Positions 1 through 7,698 of a stretch of DNA of 36,344 nt are shown here, piece by piece. Within the stretch, counting starts at the first letter, position 1; each line of letters begins with the position of its first letter. Below the pieces are notes generated by a model. The model worked only from the letters and a program-made list of their open reading frames with translations. It was not told where the DNA came from and ran no database searches. Source of the DNA: Gammaproteobacteria bacterium (GTDB taxonomy: Bacteria > Pseudomonadota > Gammaproteobacteria > JACKNK01); the NCBI GenBank assembly GCA_024234895.1, contig JACKNJ010000014.1, positions 1-36,344 of the forward strand. Direction: 5' to 3'. The translations under genes and the position numbers were made by a program.

Positions 1-32
1 CTGGCGGCCTCTGGAAGCCTTACCCCAACGCA

Positions 33-94
33 GATGATGTCGACACATCATCAACCCCGACCACACGGTCAGCCTGATGTCGGCCACGACATCA
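33..94 (+). promoter_or_regulatory. Two consecutive hairpins upstream of ubiE
   Basis: Two perfect inverted repeats lie in the gap before ubiE. Positions 33-52 have 8-bp arms (GATGATGT / ACATCATC) around a CGAC loop. Positions 75-94 have 8-bp arms (TGATGTCG / CGACATCA) around a GCCA loop. Neither is followed by a T-run, so they are not clear intrinsic terminators. They could be leader structures or the 3' end of whatever precedes the window. Nothing recognisable as coding is seen in positions 1-30. Confidence 0.4.
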
Positions 95-159
95 CCAACC
101 CAAACCCGAGTAGCGGTAGACTTCCCCGCTTGCATGCATCTTCCGCGGGGCACTACGCC

Positions 160-906
160 ATGAGCGACGACACCACTCACTTCGGCTACAAGACCGTCAA
201 CCGGGACGAGAAGGCCGGCATGGTCGGCCAGGTGTTCACCTCGGTCGCCGACCGTTACGACCTGATGAACGACCTGATGTCCTTCGGCATCCACCGGCTG
301 TGGAAGCGCCAGGCCATCGACCTCGCCGGCGTGCGGCCCGGTCAACGCATCCTCGATCTGGCCGGCGGTACCGGTGACCTGACCGCGCGTATGGCGCGCA
401 TCGCCGGGCCGACCGGCAAGCTGGTGCTGTCCGACATCAACGGCGCGATGCTCGAGAACGGGCGCAAACGGCTGACCGACGAGGGCCTGGTCGGCAACAT
501 CGAATACGTGCAGGCGAACGCGGAATGCCTGCCGTTCGAGGACAGCCATTTCGATCTGGTGACCATGGCCTTCGGCCTGCGCAACGTCACCGATCAGCCG
601 GCCGCGCTGCGTTCCATCCAGCGCGTGATCAAGCCCGGCGGGCGTCTGGTCGTGCTGGAATTCTCCAAGCCGGTGCTGCCCGGCCTGAAGCCGCTCTACG
701 ACCTGTATTCCTTCAGCGCGCTGCCGCTGATGGGCAAGCTCGTCGCCAACGACGCCGACAGCTATCGCTACCTCGCCGAATCCATCCGCATGCATCCCGA
801 TCAGGAGACCCTCAAGGGCCTGATGCAGGAGGCGGGTTTCGACCGTTGCGAGTATTTCAATCTCAGCGGCGGCATCGTCGCCATCCACCGCGGGTTCAAG
901 TTTTGA
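160..906 (+). CDS. ubiE: Demethylmenaquinone/ubiquinone C-methyltransferase UbiE
   Basis: SAM-dependent C-methyltransferase that methylates the quinone ring in ubiquinone (and, where made, menaquinone) synthesis. The 248-residue product has the family's usual length (about 250). It shows the class I methyltransferase nucleotide loop ILDLAGGTGDLT, the UbiE signature around YDLMNDLMSFGIHRLWK, and the conserved AFGLRNVTD and FSKP segments; the C-terminus ends GGIVAIHRGFKF as in UbiE proteins. The frame is open upstream to position 34, but ATG 160 gives the typical N-terminus (MSDDTTHFGYKTV), so I chose it. The stop overlaps the start of the next gene by 4 nt, indicating translational coupling in a ubiquinone operon. 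Confidence 0.96.
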   Translation: MSDDTTHFGYKTVNRDEKAGMVGQVFTSVADRYDLMNDLMSFGIHRLWKRQAIDLAGVRPGQRILDLAGGTGDLTARMARIAGPTGKLVLSDINGAMLENGRKRLTDEGLVGNIEYVQANAECLPFEDSHFDLVTMAFGLRNVTDQPAALRSIQRVIKPGGRLVVLEFSKPVLPGLKPLYDLYSFSALPLMGKLVANDADSYRYLAESIRMHPDQETLKGLMQEAGFDRCEYFNLSGGIVAIHRGFKF

Positions 907-1403
907 GCGAGGCGGGCACGGGTGTGGTCCGCTACGCCGGTTTCTGGCGGCGGGTGGGCGCGACGCTGATCGATACGATCATCTTCACGGTCGGCCTGGT
1001 CGTGCTGCTGACCCTGTTCCATGGCCGCGACTACCTCGATTGGTACATGCATGCCGATCGCGATCCGTTCGGGACGTATTCGACCGGCAGCGCGATCCTG
1101 CAGAACGTGCTGGTGATCGGCGTGACCCTGTATCTGTGGGTGCGCTATCTGGGGACGCCCGGCAAGCTGCTGCTGTCCTGTCATGTGGTCGACGCGACGA
1201 CGCACCAGGCATTGCGCCCGGCGCAGGCGGTCTGGCGATACTTCGCGTACATCCTGTCCTTGTTGCCGCTCGGTCTCGGCTTCCTGTGGGTCGCCTGGGA
1301 CAAGCGCAAGCAGGCCTTTCACGACAAGCTCGCCAACACCGTGGTGATCCTGGTCGATGAATCCGACAAGAGCCTGGAAGAACTCGAGCGGGAGGCCGAA
1401 TGA
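903..1403 (+). CDS. RDD family membrane protein
   Basis: Small inner-membrane protein (166 aa) of the RDD family, whose role is generally unclear (some members affect ion transport). The N-terminus contains YAGFWRRVGATLIDTIIF, the R...D signature at the start of helix 1. Helix 2 (NVLVIGVTLYLWVRYLG) is followed by the family motif TPGKLLLSCHVVDA, and the third segment is FAYILSLLPLGLGFLWVAWD with KRKQAFHDKLANTVVI near the C-terminus. The start is taken as TTG 903, giving a TTGA overlap with the ubiE stop and the expected short N-terminus; no ATG fits. It sits between ubiE and ubiJ, which are usually adjacent in enterobacteria, and overlaps ubiJ by 4 nt, so it is co-translated with quinone genes. 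Confidence 0.85.
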   Translation: MSEAGTGVVRYAGFWRRVGATLIDTIIFTVGLVVLLTLFHGRDYLDWYMHADRDPFGTYSTGSAILQNVLVIGVTLYLWVRYLGTPGKLLLSCHVVDATTHQALRPAQAVWRYFAYILSLLPLGLGFLWVAWDKRKQAFHDKLANTVVILVDESDKSLEELEREAE

Positions 1404-2047
1404 GCGCGGAGGCACGTAACGGCCTGCCGGTGCCGTTGCTGGCGGCGGTGGAGACCGCCTTCAACCGCTATCTGGCGCTGGACCCGGAGAACGCCGCGAA
1501 TCTCTGCCGACTCCAGGGCAAGGTCATCGAGATCGAGTTGCGGGGGGTGTGGCGACGCCTGTTCCTGCTGCCGCAGACCGATTCGGTGATGGTGCTCGGC
1601 GACTACGAGGGCGATGCGGACGCGACCATCAGCGGTTCACCGCTCGCATTGATGGCCATGCATCACCCCGGGAACCGCTCGCGCAGCCTGTTCTCCGGCG
1701 AGGTCGAGATACGCGGCGATGCCGGCATCGGCCAGGCGCTGCAACGCATCCTCGACGACATGGACATCGACTGGGAGGAAATGCTCTCCCGTTACACCGG
1801 CGACGTGGTCGCGCATCAGCTCGGCAATCTCGTGCGTGGTGCCAACGGCTGGCTGCGCCGCAGCGCCGGCGTGCTCGAGCAGGATGTCGGCGAGTACCTG
1901 CAGGAGGAGGCGCGTTCGCTGCCGCCGCGCCTGGAGGTGCGTGATTTCATGGACGATGTCGATGCCGCGCGCAGCGATGTCGACCGTCTGGAAGCCCGGG
2001 TCAAGCGCCTGGAAACCCGTCTGACCCAACGCGGAAGCGCCTCATGA
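1400..2047 (+). CDS. ubiJ: Ubiquinone biosynthesis accessory factor UbiJ (SCP2 domain)
   Basis: 215-aa protein with an N-terminal SCP2-like lipid-binding domain (roughly residues 15-115, including the GDYEGDADATISGSPLALMAM stretch) and a C-terminal helical, probably coiled-coil tail (ARSDVDRLEARVKRLETRL). UbiJ with UbiK is thought to present hydrophobic intermediates to the soluble Ubi complex. Identification rests on SCP2 signature, length and position directly before ubiB. Starts at ATG 1400 within the stop of the RDD gene and ends within the ubiB start (4-nt overlaps on both sides). Confidence 0.88.
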   Translation: MSAEARNGLPVPLLAAVETAFNRYLALDPENAANLCRLQGKVIEIELRGVWRRLFLLPQTDSVMVLGDYEGDADATISGSPLALMAMHHPGNRSRSLFSGEVEIRGDAGIGQALQRILDDMDIDWEEMLSRYTGDVVAHQLGNLVRGANGWLRRSAGVLEQDVGEYLQEEARSLPPRLEVRDFMDDVDAARSDVDRLEARVKRLETRLTQRGSAS

Positions 2048-3714
2048 TCCATCCCCGCGTCGCGCTGCGGCTCGCCCACATCAACTTCGTGCTGGCCCGT
2101 CACGGGCTGGATGAACTGGTGCTGGCCATGCACCTGTTCCGGCCGGTGCGTTTCCTGATCTACCTGTCGCCGTTCTACTGGTTCTCGCGCGATCGCGGTT
2201 CGCGCGGCGAACGCATCCGCCGCGCGCTCGAGGACCTCGGGCCGATCTTCGTCAAGTTCGGCCAGTTGCTGTCGACGCGCGCCGATCTGTTGCCGGACGA
2301 CATCGCCCGCGAACTCGCGCGCCTGCAGGATGCGGTGCCGCCGTTCGCCGGAGCCACCGCGCGACGTATCGTCGAGCAGGCCTACAAGCGGCCGATCGAG
2401 GAGATCTTCGCGGAGTTCGACGACGAGCCGCTGGCGTCCGCGTCGATCGCGCAGGTGCACGCGGCACGGCTCAAGGACGGACGCGATGTGGTCGTCAAGG
2501 TCGTGCGCCCGAACATCGAGCCGATCATCGGTCGCGACGTGGAATTGCTCAGGACCCTGGCCGGACTCGCCGAGCGCTACTGGCCGGAGGGCCGACGCCT
2601 GCGTCCGCGCGAGGTGGTCGCGGAGTTCGAGAAGACCCTGGTCGACGAACTCGACCTGACCCGCGAGGCGGCCAACGCCTCCGAACTGCGCCGCAACTTC
2701 GAGGGCTCGCCGCTGCTCTATGTGCCGGCGATCGACTGGGATCACACCTTCCGCCGGGTCATGGTCATGGAGCGCGTCAGCGGCATCCCGATCGGTGACA
2801 TGGCTGAACTGCGTCGCCTGGGCGTGAACATGAAGGTGCTGGCGGAACGCGGCGTGGAAATCTTCTTCACGCAGGTGTTCCGCGACAGTTTCTTCCACGC
2901 CGACATGCACCCCGGCAACATCTTCGTGGATGCCAGCGACCCGCAGAGCCCGCGCTACATCGCGGTCGATTTCGGCATCATGGGCACGCTCAACCCGACC
3001 GACCAGCACTACCTGGCGGCCAACTTCCTGGCCTTCTTCAATCGCGATTACCGCAAGGTCGCGGAGCTGCACGTCGAGTCCCTGTGGGTGCCGGCGAGCA
3101 CCCGCGTGGACGAGTTCGAAGCCGCGATACGCACCGTCTCGGAACCCATCTTCGGGCGCCCGCTGAAGGAGATCTCGTTCGGGCATTTCCTGCTGCGCCT
3201 GTTCCAGACGGCGCGGCGTTTCGACATGCGCATCCAGCCGCAGCTGGTGCTGCTGCAGAAGACCTTGCTGGCGATCGAGGGCCTGGGCCGGCAGCTGTAT
3301 CCCGATCTCGATCTGTGGAAGACCGCGAAGCCGTTCCTGGAGCGCTGGATGAGCGAGCAGGTCGGGCCGCGCGCGGCCTGGAAGGCCACCAAGAAGGCGG
3401 CGCCCGAGTGGGGCATGCAGATACCGGAGATTCCGGGGCTGGTGCATCAGGTGTTCAGTCGCGCGGCGCGCGGCGAACTGCAACTCCAGTGGCAATCCGA
3501 GGAGTTGCGTCAGTTGCGCGATGAAGTCCGCGAAGGGCGGCGGCGCACCACCCGGGTGATCACCGGCGCGGGGCTGTTCGTGGGTGGCTGCGTGTTGCTC
3601 GCGGGCGGATTTTCCTTGTCCTGGGCGCCGCAATACAGCGTGTCGCTGGCGTGGGTCGTCGTCGCGATCGGCGGTGTGATGATGGCGTCCGGCAGCCGGA
3701 GCAAGGGCGACTGA
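2044..3714 (+). CDS. ubiB: Ubiquinone biosynthesis kinase-like protein UbiB
   Basis: 556-aa ABC1/ADCK/UbiB atypical kinase-like ATPase needed for ubiquinone synthesis. Visible signatures: the KxGQ motif (VKFGQLLSTRADLLP), the alanine-rich nucleotide loop (LASASIAQVHAARL), the VVVKVVRP lysine strand, catalytic HADMHPGNIFV and the metal-binding DFGIMG. Two hydrophobic helices at the C-terminus (TGAGLFVGGCVLLAGGF and SLAWVVVAIGGVMMASG) match the membrane anchor of bacterial UbiB. Length is close to the E. coli protein (546 aa). Last gene of the four-gene overlapping cluster. Confidence 0.95.
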   Translation: MIHPRVALRLAHINFVLARHGLDELVLAMHLFRPVRFLIYLSPFYWFSRDRGSRGERIRRALEDLGPIFVKFGQLLSTRADLLPDDIARELARLQDAVPPFAGATARRIVEQAYKRPIEEIFAEFDDEPLASASIAQVHAARLKDGRDVVVKVVRPNIEPIIGRDVELLRTLAGLAERYWPEGRRLRPREVVAEFEKTLVDELDLTREAANASELRRNFEGSPLLYVPAIDWDHTFRRVMVMERVSGIPIGDMAELRRLGVNMKVLAERGVEIFFTQVFRDSFFHADMHPGNIFVDASDPQSPRYIAVDFGIMGTLNPTDQHYLAANFLAFFNRDYRKVAELHVESLWVPASTRVDEFEAAIRTVSEPIFGRPLKEISFGHFLLRLFQTARRFDMRIQPQLVLLQKTLLAIEGLGRQLYPDLDLWKTAKPFLERWMSEQVGPRAAWKATKKAAPEWGMQIPEIPGLVHQVFSRAARGELQLQWQSEELRQLRDEVREGRRRTTRVITGAGLFVGGCVLLAGGFSLSWAPQYSVSLAWVVVAIGGVMMASGSRSKGD

Positions 3715-4052
3715 GCACGTTCAGGGTGACAATCCACAGAAGCTGGGGATAAGTCTGTGGAACACTGGTGTTCACTCACCGCGAAGGCCCGGTTTGACGG
3801 GCGTTGTCGCTAAATCGCTCAAGTTTTGACCGGTTCAACAATACTGATATAAATCAGTGGCTTGATGAATTTCAGCGATTTGTGAAGAACCGCGCGGGTA
3901 ATTGCTCCGCCACCGGGATGTCATCGCCCCGCAATGTGCATAAGCTTGGACTTAAGGAGTCCCGGCGCACCGTGCCATGGCGATGATGTGGAGGTATCCG
4001 GGGTCCTGGGCTTAACTGATGCGAAGCATCGAATGGCAGGAGTGTTGGCCTC
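3715..4052 (+). other. Intergenic leader region with DnaA-box-like motifs and hairpins
   Basis: 338 nt without a convincing gene. Positions 3729-3760 hold degenerate DnaA-box-like words (AATCCACAG, TGGGGATAA at 3744-3752, CTGTGGAAC). A lower-GC patch at 3820-3890 contains a promoter candidate. Downstream are short hairpins, GGACT/AGTCC at 3948-3962 and GATGC/GCATC at 4018-4030. With transcription from about 3860, the next gene would have a roughly 190-nt 5' leader. I could not match it to a riboswitch class. Confidence 0.4.
3826..3853 (+). promoter_or_regulatory. Sigma70-type promoter candidate
   Basis: TTGACC (3826-3831) and TATAAA (3848-3853) separated by 16 nt in an AT-rich patch within otherwise GC-rich DNA. 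It faces the small exported protein gene at 4053. Inference from consensus match only. Confidence 0.5.
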
Positions 4053-4349
4053 ATGGCGCGCGATTCATTCTTCATCCCGATACTTGCCGTGGCTCTCGCC
4101 ATCGGCGTCGGCGCCGGTGATGCGTTCGCTGGCGATTGGGTGTTCGATTACAACCGTGGCACCTACACCGAGATCGGCAGCGACAACTCGTTTACCACCG
4201 GCAACCAGGTGCGCTATTTCGACTACGACAGCGGCACCAACCAGTCCTACCAGGTCGAGACCTGGCAGCGCTCAGATCCATCCGGTTTCGGTGCCCGGAT
4301 CTACGATCCGCAGAGCCATGAATACCGGCAGCTCGAAGAGTTGAAGTAG
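4053..4349 (+). CDS. Small exported protein of unknown function
   Basis: 98-aa protein with a clear signal peptide: hydrophobic core IPILAVALAIGVGAGDA and a likely cleavage after AFA before GDW, leaving a mature chain of about 73 residues. The mature part is rich in Tyr, Asp, Ser and Gln (for example RYFDYDSGTNQSYQVE) with no cysteines, and reads like a small beta-rich periplasmic protein; I do not recognise a family. The start ATG 4053 has AGGAG at 4038-4042. It is preceded by a good promoter candidate and a long structured leader, and is followed 91 nt later by the cytochrome gene. Confidence 0.65.
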   Translation: MARDSFFIPILAVALAIGVGAGDAFAGDWVFDYNRGTYTEIGSDNSFTTGNQVRYFDYDSGTNQSYQVETWQRSDPSGFGARIYDPQSHEYRQLEELK

Positions 4350-4440
4350 AGTTCGGACCCTGTCCATGACCCCCGCGTCGCGTCCGGTCGGGTGCTCGCG
4401 GGCAAAAGCGGCACGATAAGAATCCACGCAAGGAAATCCG

Positions 4441-5121
4441 ATGCGAAACACCAGAATGTGGCGAGTCTCCGGCATGTTCGCGAACGCGGTCCTGGGCATG
4501 GCCCTGATCGTGTCCACTGCCCAGGCGGACGACGCCACCAGAATGCGCGATCAGGCGGCCATGCAGGCGCGTCTGACGGAGATCATGGCCGATCCGGCTG
4601 CCCGTGACGCGGCGGCGGCCGCCGGCAAGGAGCGCGGTTCCTTCTGCGCCTTCTGTCATGGCGATGACGGCATCAGCAAGAAGGACTGGTTGCCGAATCT
4701 GGCCGGCCAGAGCGCGCGCTACACGCTCGATCAGAACCTCGCCTACGCCTCCGGTGAACGCAAAAATCAGGTCATGAACGATCTCGCCGCGAACATGACC
4801 GACGAGGAACTGATCAATCTCAGCGTGTTCTACGCCGTGCAGACACCGGAGCGCCTGGACGCCGACGTGCATGGCAAGGACCTGACCGTCGGCAAGAACT
4901 TCTACCAGTCCGCGTGCGCACGTTGCCACGGTGAGGATGGGCGCGGCGAGAAAGGTTACACCTGGATTGCCGGACAGAAGCAGGAATACGTGCGTCGTGC
5001 CCTCACGCGCTATCGCGACGGCGAGGGTGGCCGGATCGACCAGGAAATGGCGGAGGTCACGGCGAGCATCACCGATCAGCTGATCGACAACCTCGCCGCC
5101 TACATCGCGACGCTTCGCTGA
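4441..5121 (+). CDS. Dihaem c-type cytochrome, c4-like
   Basis: 226-aa periplasmic cytochrome with an N-terminal signal peptide (MFANAVLGMALIVSTAQA, cleavage before DD) and two CxxCH haem-binding sites: CAFCH at residues 69-73 and CARCH at 160-164. Each site starts a roughly 90-residue class I cytochrome domain, the arrangement of cytochrome c4. Candidate axial methionines lie after each haem site (near residues 113-120 and in DQEMAEVT). Such proteins carry electrons from quinol-oxidising complexes to terminal oxidases or from sulfur/metal oxidation systems. The spacing between signal peptide and first haem site (about 37 residues) is longer than in classical c4. Monocistronic or loosely linked to the preceding small exported protein. 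Confidence 0.88.
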   Translation: MRNTRMWRVSGMFANAVLGMALIVSTAQADDATRMRDQAAMQARLTEIMADPAARDAAAAAGKERGSFCAFCHGDDGISKKDWLPNLAGQSARYTLDQNLAYASGERKNQVMNDLAANMTDEELINLSVFYAVQTPERLDADVHGKDLTVGKNFYQSACARCHGEDGRGEKGYTWIAGQKQEYVRRALTRYRDGEGGRIDQEMAEVTASITDQLIDNLAAYIATLR

Positions 5122-5141
5122 GCGGTTAAGCGCAGACCGGC

Positions 5142-6143
5142 GTGGACCCCATCAGTCAGGGCGTCACCGGCGCCGCGCTCGCCGCCGGCTTCGCCACCCC
5201 GAAACAGACCCGTCCGGCGCTGGTCGCCGGCGCCGTCGGCGGCATGATTGCCGACCTCGACACGCTGATCCGCAGTGATGCGGACCCGCTGCTGCTGCTG
5301 GATTTCCACCGCCATTTCAGCCACGCGCTGATCTTCATCCCCATCGGCGGGCTGATCGCGGCCCTGCTGCTGTGGCCGCTGCTGCGGCGACGGCTCGCCT
5401 TCAGGCAACTCGCCCTGTTCACCACGCTGGGTTACGCGACCGCCGGGCTGCTCGATGCCTGCACCAGCTACGGCACCCATCTGCTGTGGCCGTTCTCGGA
5501 CGCGCGCATCGCCTGGAACGTCGTGTCCATCGTCGATCCGCTCTACACGCTGCCGATGCTGGTGCTGGTCATCTGGGCCGCGCGCCAGACCCGCCCCGCG
5601 CTGGCGCGGGCGGCGCTCGTGTTCGGTCTGGCCTGGCTGGCGCTGGGCTGGGTGCAGCGGGAACGCGCGGAGGCCGTGCAGGTCGCGTTGGCGGCGGAAC
5701 GCGGGCATCGCATCGAGCGCGCCGAGGTCAAGCCGACGCTCGGCAATCAGCTGCTCTGGCGCAGCATCTATCGCAGTGGCGGGCGCTACTACGTCGACGC
5801 GGTGCGGGTCGGCATCGGCTCCCGCACATACCCCGGCGCGAGTGTGGCGGTGCTCGAACCGGATCGGGACGTGCCGGAACTGCCGGCCGGCAGCGTGCAA
5901 TCCGCTGACGTGCGCCGCTTCGATCACTTCTCCGCCGGATGGCTGGCGCGCGCGCCGCAGCGTGCCGATGTGATCGGCGACCTGCGTTACGCGATGCTGC
6001 CGACCAGCGTCGACCCGTTGTGGGGCATCGTGATCGACCCCGCCAACGCGGAAAGGCATGTCCGCTTCGAGAACTTCCGCACGCTCGGCCAGGATGGCAA
6101 GGCGGCCTTTCTGGCGATGTTGAGCGGGCGCGACCTGCCGTGA
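5142..6143 (+). CDS. YdjM/DUF457-type membrane metal-dependent hydrolase
   Basis: 333-aa inner-membrane protein of the YdjM (LexA-regulated, DUF457) family. The N-terminus MDPISQGVTGAALAAGFA, the acidic MIADLDTLI and the FHRHFSHALIF segment carry the family's conserved Asp/His residues that are proposed to bind metal. Several membrane helices follow (LIFIPIGGLIAALLLWPLL; ALARAALVFGLAWLALGW), and the C-terminal third is soluble. Start codon is GTG 5142, 20 nt after the cytochrome stop. The stop overlaps the next gene's GTG start by 4 nt, so both are probably translated together. No SOS box is evident upstream. Confidence 0.8.
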   Translation: MDPISQGVTGAALAAGFATPKQTRPALVAGAVGGMIADLDTLIRSDADPLLLLDFHRHFSHALIFIPIGGLIAALLLWPLLRRRLAFRQLALFTTLGYATAGLLDACTSYGTHLLWPFSDARIAWNVVSIVDPLYTLPMLVLVIWAARQTRPALARAALVFGLAWLALGWVQRERAEAVQVALAAERGHRIERAEVKPTLGNQLLWRSIYRSGGRYYVDAVRVGIGSRTYPGASVAVLEPDRDVPELPAGSVQSADVRRFDHFSAGWLARAPQRADVIGDLRYAMLPTSVDPLWGIVIDPANAERHVRFENFRTLGQDGKAAFLAMLSGRDLP

Positions 6144-6460
6144 AGGACATCTACCGCGCGCGCGACATCACCGAGGCGCACATCGTCGCGGGCATGCTCC
6201 GGTCGCGCGGCATTGAGGCCAACGTCGCCGGCTTCTTCCTGCAGGGCGGCGTCGGCGAACTCGCCAGTCAGGATTTCGCCCGCGTGCAGGTCGAGGACGC
6301 CGACGAAGCCGCGGCGCGCGCCGTCATCGGGGAATACGAGTCGGCGCCGCGCGCGGACGCGGAATCCGATGTGGAGCCGGCGAACGGCATGGCCCCCGGT
6401 CTGGTCGTGGTGCTGGTGTTTCTGGCCGTGTTCACACTGGGCTATCTGCTGATGGGCTGA
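6140..6460 (+). CDS. DUF2007 family protein with C-terminal membrane helix
   Basis: 106-aa protein. Residues 1-70 match the DUF2007 'putative signal transducing protein' fold: an N-terminal VKDIYRARDITEAHIVAGML segment, then RGIEANVAG and a strand-helix end in ARVQVEDADEAAARAVI. A single membrane helix (GLVVVLVFLAVFTLGYLLMG) ends the chain, placing the DUF2007 domain in the cytoplasm. Start is GTG 6140, giving a GTGA overlap with the upstream hydrolase stop. Function of the family is not established. Confidence 0.78.
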   Translation: MKDIYRARDITEAHIVAGMLRSRGIEANVAGFFLQGGVGELASQDFARVQVEDADEAAARAVIGEYESAPRADAESDVEPANGMAPGLVVVLVFLAVFTLGYLLMG

Positions 6461-6729
6461 GCACGGCTCAATCGAACAGACCTATCTGCCCGCCGCGCGA
6501 CGGCGGACGGAACTGGCTGCTGTCCAGGTCGGCGCGCAACGCGTTCAGAGGCGGGGTTCTGCTGCTATCACGGATTCATCCATTCGCTGGCACCCTGGGC
6601 AGCGAATTGGGGCAGTCGAGCCGTGAGATTGTCAGCCTGATCGCCCAGGCCAATGCGGAACCGGACAAGGCCCCGCATTTGCGGCATTTGCACGAACCGG
6701 GACACCCAGCACTCTGCGGTGTTTTTGGA
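6461..6729. other. Gene-remnant-like spacer upstream of toxin-antitoxin pair
   Basis: No intact gene. On the minus strand, 6468-6575 is an open stretch of 35 codons without a start that ends in ...SRGGQIGLFD and a stop; it reads like the 3' tail of a lost gene. On the plus strand, about 6553-6767 is open (including SRIHPFAGTLGSELGQSS) and also reads like coding sequence without a start. I recognise neither. The pattern fits a recombination scar left where the toxin-antitoxin module arrived. Confidence 0.3.
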
Positions 6730-6757
6730 TTGACAGATCCTATGGTCTGCTTAAAGA
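6730..6757 (+). promoter_or_regulatory. Promoter of the toxin-antitoxin pair
   Basis: A perfect TTGACA at 6730-6735 with a weak -10 candidate TAAAGA at 6752-6757 (16-nt spacing). The -10 abuts the palindrome at 6757-6780, so a repressor bound there would block transcription. Confidence 0.55.
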
Positions 6758-6780
6758 CTAGCTAACAAGACTTAGCTAGT
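6757..6780. promoter_or_regulatory. Perfect palindromic operator candidate for antitoxin autoregulation
   Basis: Arms ACTAGCTAA (6757-6765) and TTAGCTAGT (6772-6780) are perfect inverted repeats around a 6-nt spacer, ending 10 nt before the antitoxin start. Position and symmetry fit the autoregulatory operators of Phd/YefM-type antitoxins; binding is inferred. Confidence 0.6.
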
Positions 6781-6790
6781 AGAGGTGGCC

Positions 6791-7021
6791 ATGTCTCAGG
6801 TGAATATGCACGATGCCAAGACGCATCTTTCCAGCCTGATTGAGAAGGCGGTGAACGGGGAAGAGGTTGTGATCGCTCGGGCGGGTAAGCCGATGGTGCG
6901 GCTGGTGCCAGTGGATCAGGCGGCGACTGGGAGGAGTTTCGGTGCGATGAAAGGCAAGGCGCGCGTGGATGAGCGCTTTTTCGAGCCGTTGCCGGAAGAT
7001 GAATTGGCGGCTTGGGAGTAG
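6791..7021 (+). CDS. Phd/YefM-family antitoxin
   Basis: 76-aa antitoxin of a type II toxin-antitoxin module. The N-terminal half, MSQVNMHDAKTHLSSLIEKA then GEEVVIARAGKPMVRLVPV, is the DNA-binding Phd/YefM fold. The C-terminal part (RVDERFFEPLPEDELAAW) is acidic and aromatic, as expected for a tail that wraps the toxin. ATG 6791 is preferred over an in-frame GTG at 6785 because AGAGG (6781-6785) is then at a workable distance. It neutralises the PIN toxin encoded 8 nt downstream and probably represses its own promoter through the palindrome at 6757-6780. Codon use looks less GC-biased than in neighbouring genes, consistent with acquisition. Confidence 0.85.
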   Translation: MSQVNMHDAKTHLSSLIEKAVNGEEVVIARAGKPMVRLVPVDQAATGRSFGAMKGKARVDERFFEPLPEDELAAWE

Positions 7022-7029
7022 CGATAGGG

Positions 7030-7416
7030 ATGAAGCTGTTGCTCGATACCCATGCCCTGTTGTGGTGGCTGGATGGGGATGACCGCCTTTCAAGGATCTC
7101 TCGAGAACTCCTCGCTGAGGAAAGCAATCTGGCTTTGGTGAGCGCGGCTTCAGCCTGGGAGATCGCGACCAAGGTGCGTATTGGCAAGTTGCCGGGGGCG
7201 GTTGAGGTGGCCGAGCGTTTCGTCGAGGTGGTGAAGGCGCAGGATTTCGGTTTCCTTTCGATCAGTGCCGAACATGCGCAACGCGCTGGATTGTTACCCG
7301 GCGAGCACCGTGATCCCTTCGATCGCATGTTGATTGCCCAGGCCCAGGTTGAGGGTTTGGCCCTTGTGAGCAATGAGAAGCTGTTTGATCAGTTTGGTGT
7401 TCGCCGGATTTGGTGA
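7030..7416 (+). CDS. PIN-domain ribonuclease toxin (VapC family)
   Basis: 128-aa PIN-domain toxin, an Mg-dependent RNase by family. Acidic active-site residues are visible: D6 in LLLDTHALLWWL, E44 in SAWEIATK, D95/D98 in HRDPFDRMLIAQA, and E115 or D119 near the end. The LDTHALLWW start and DPFDRMLIAQA motif are those of the Sll0205-like PIN subgroup usually paired with Phd-type antitoxins. ATG 7030 gives the standard N-terminus; TTG 7012 is a less likely alternative. After it, 7417-7698 has no recognisable gene. Confidence 0.87.
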   Translation: MKLLLDTHALLWWLDGDDRLSRISRELLAEESNLALVSAASAWEIATKVRIGKLPGAVEVAERFVEVVKAQDFGFLSISAEHAQRAGLLPGEHRDPFDRMLIAQAQVEGLALVSNEKLFDQFGVRRIW

Positions 7417-7698
7417 AACGAAAAGAGCATAAGGACAACCTCAAGCCGCGATACGGGTTGATGGAGCGGTCGAAGGGAACGTCGGGGGAATCGTTGCGGG
7501 CCAGGATCGAACGGCACGGCTGCGGATGGACGCGAACGCGATCGGACGCGTCGTCGTCTGCCCGTTGCCAGCCGTCGTCGACCGTCTCGACCGTGGTCGA
7601 TCGGTACCGCGATTCGCGATTGCTGGTCGCGCCTCGGCCTTTCCGGGGTAGAGCGGGGTCGTCGGACATGCGCGCATGGTAGCCGCGCGCGCCGGGAT

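Noticed and set aside
1816..3633. Long minus-strand open frame opposite ubiJ/ubiB
   Set aside because: A high-GC antisense shadow of two well-supported genes; Arg/His/Gln-rich product without family features.
3855..4052. Riboswitch of c-di-GMP or other known class in the leader
   Set aside because: The conserved core sequences of the classes I know are absent; only simple hairpins are seen.
7417..7698. Small frames on both strands after the PIN toxin gene
   Set aside because: No recognisable motif, no ribosome site and strand-ambiguous open frames; treated as spacer.
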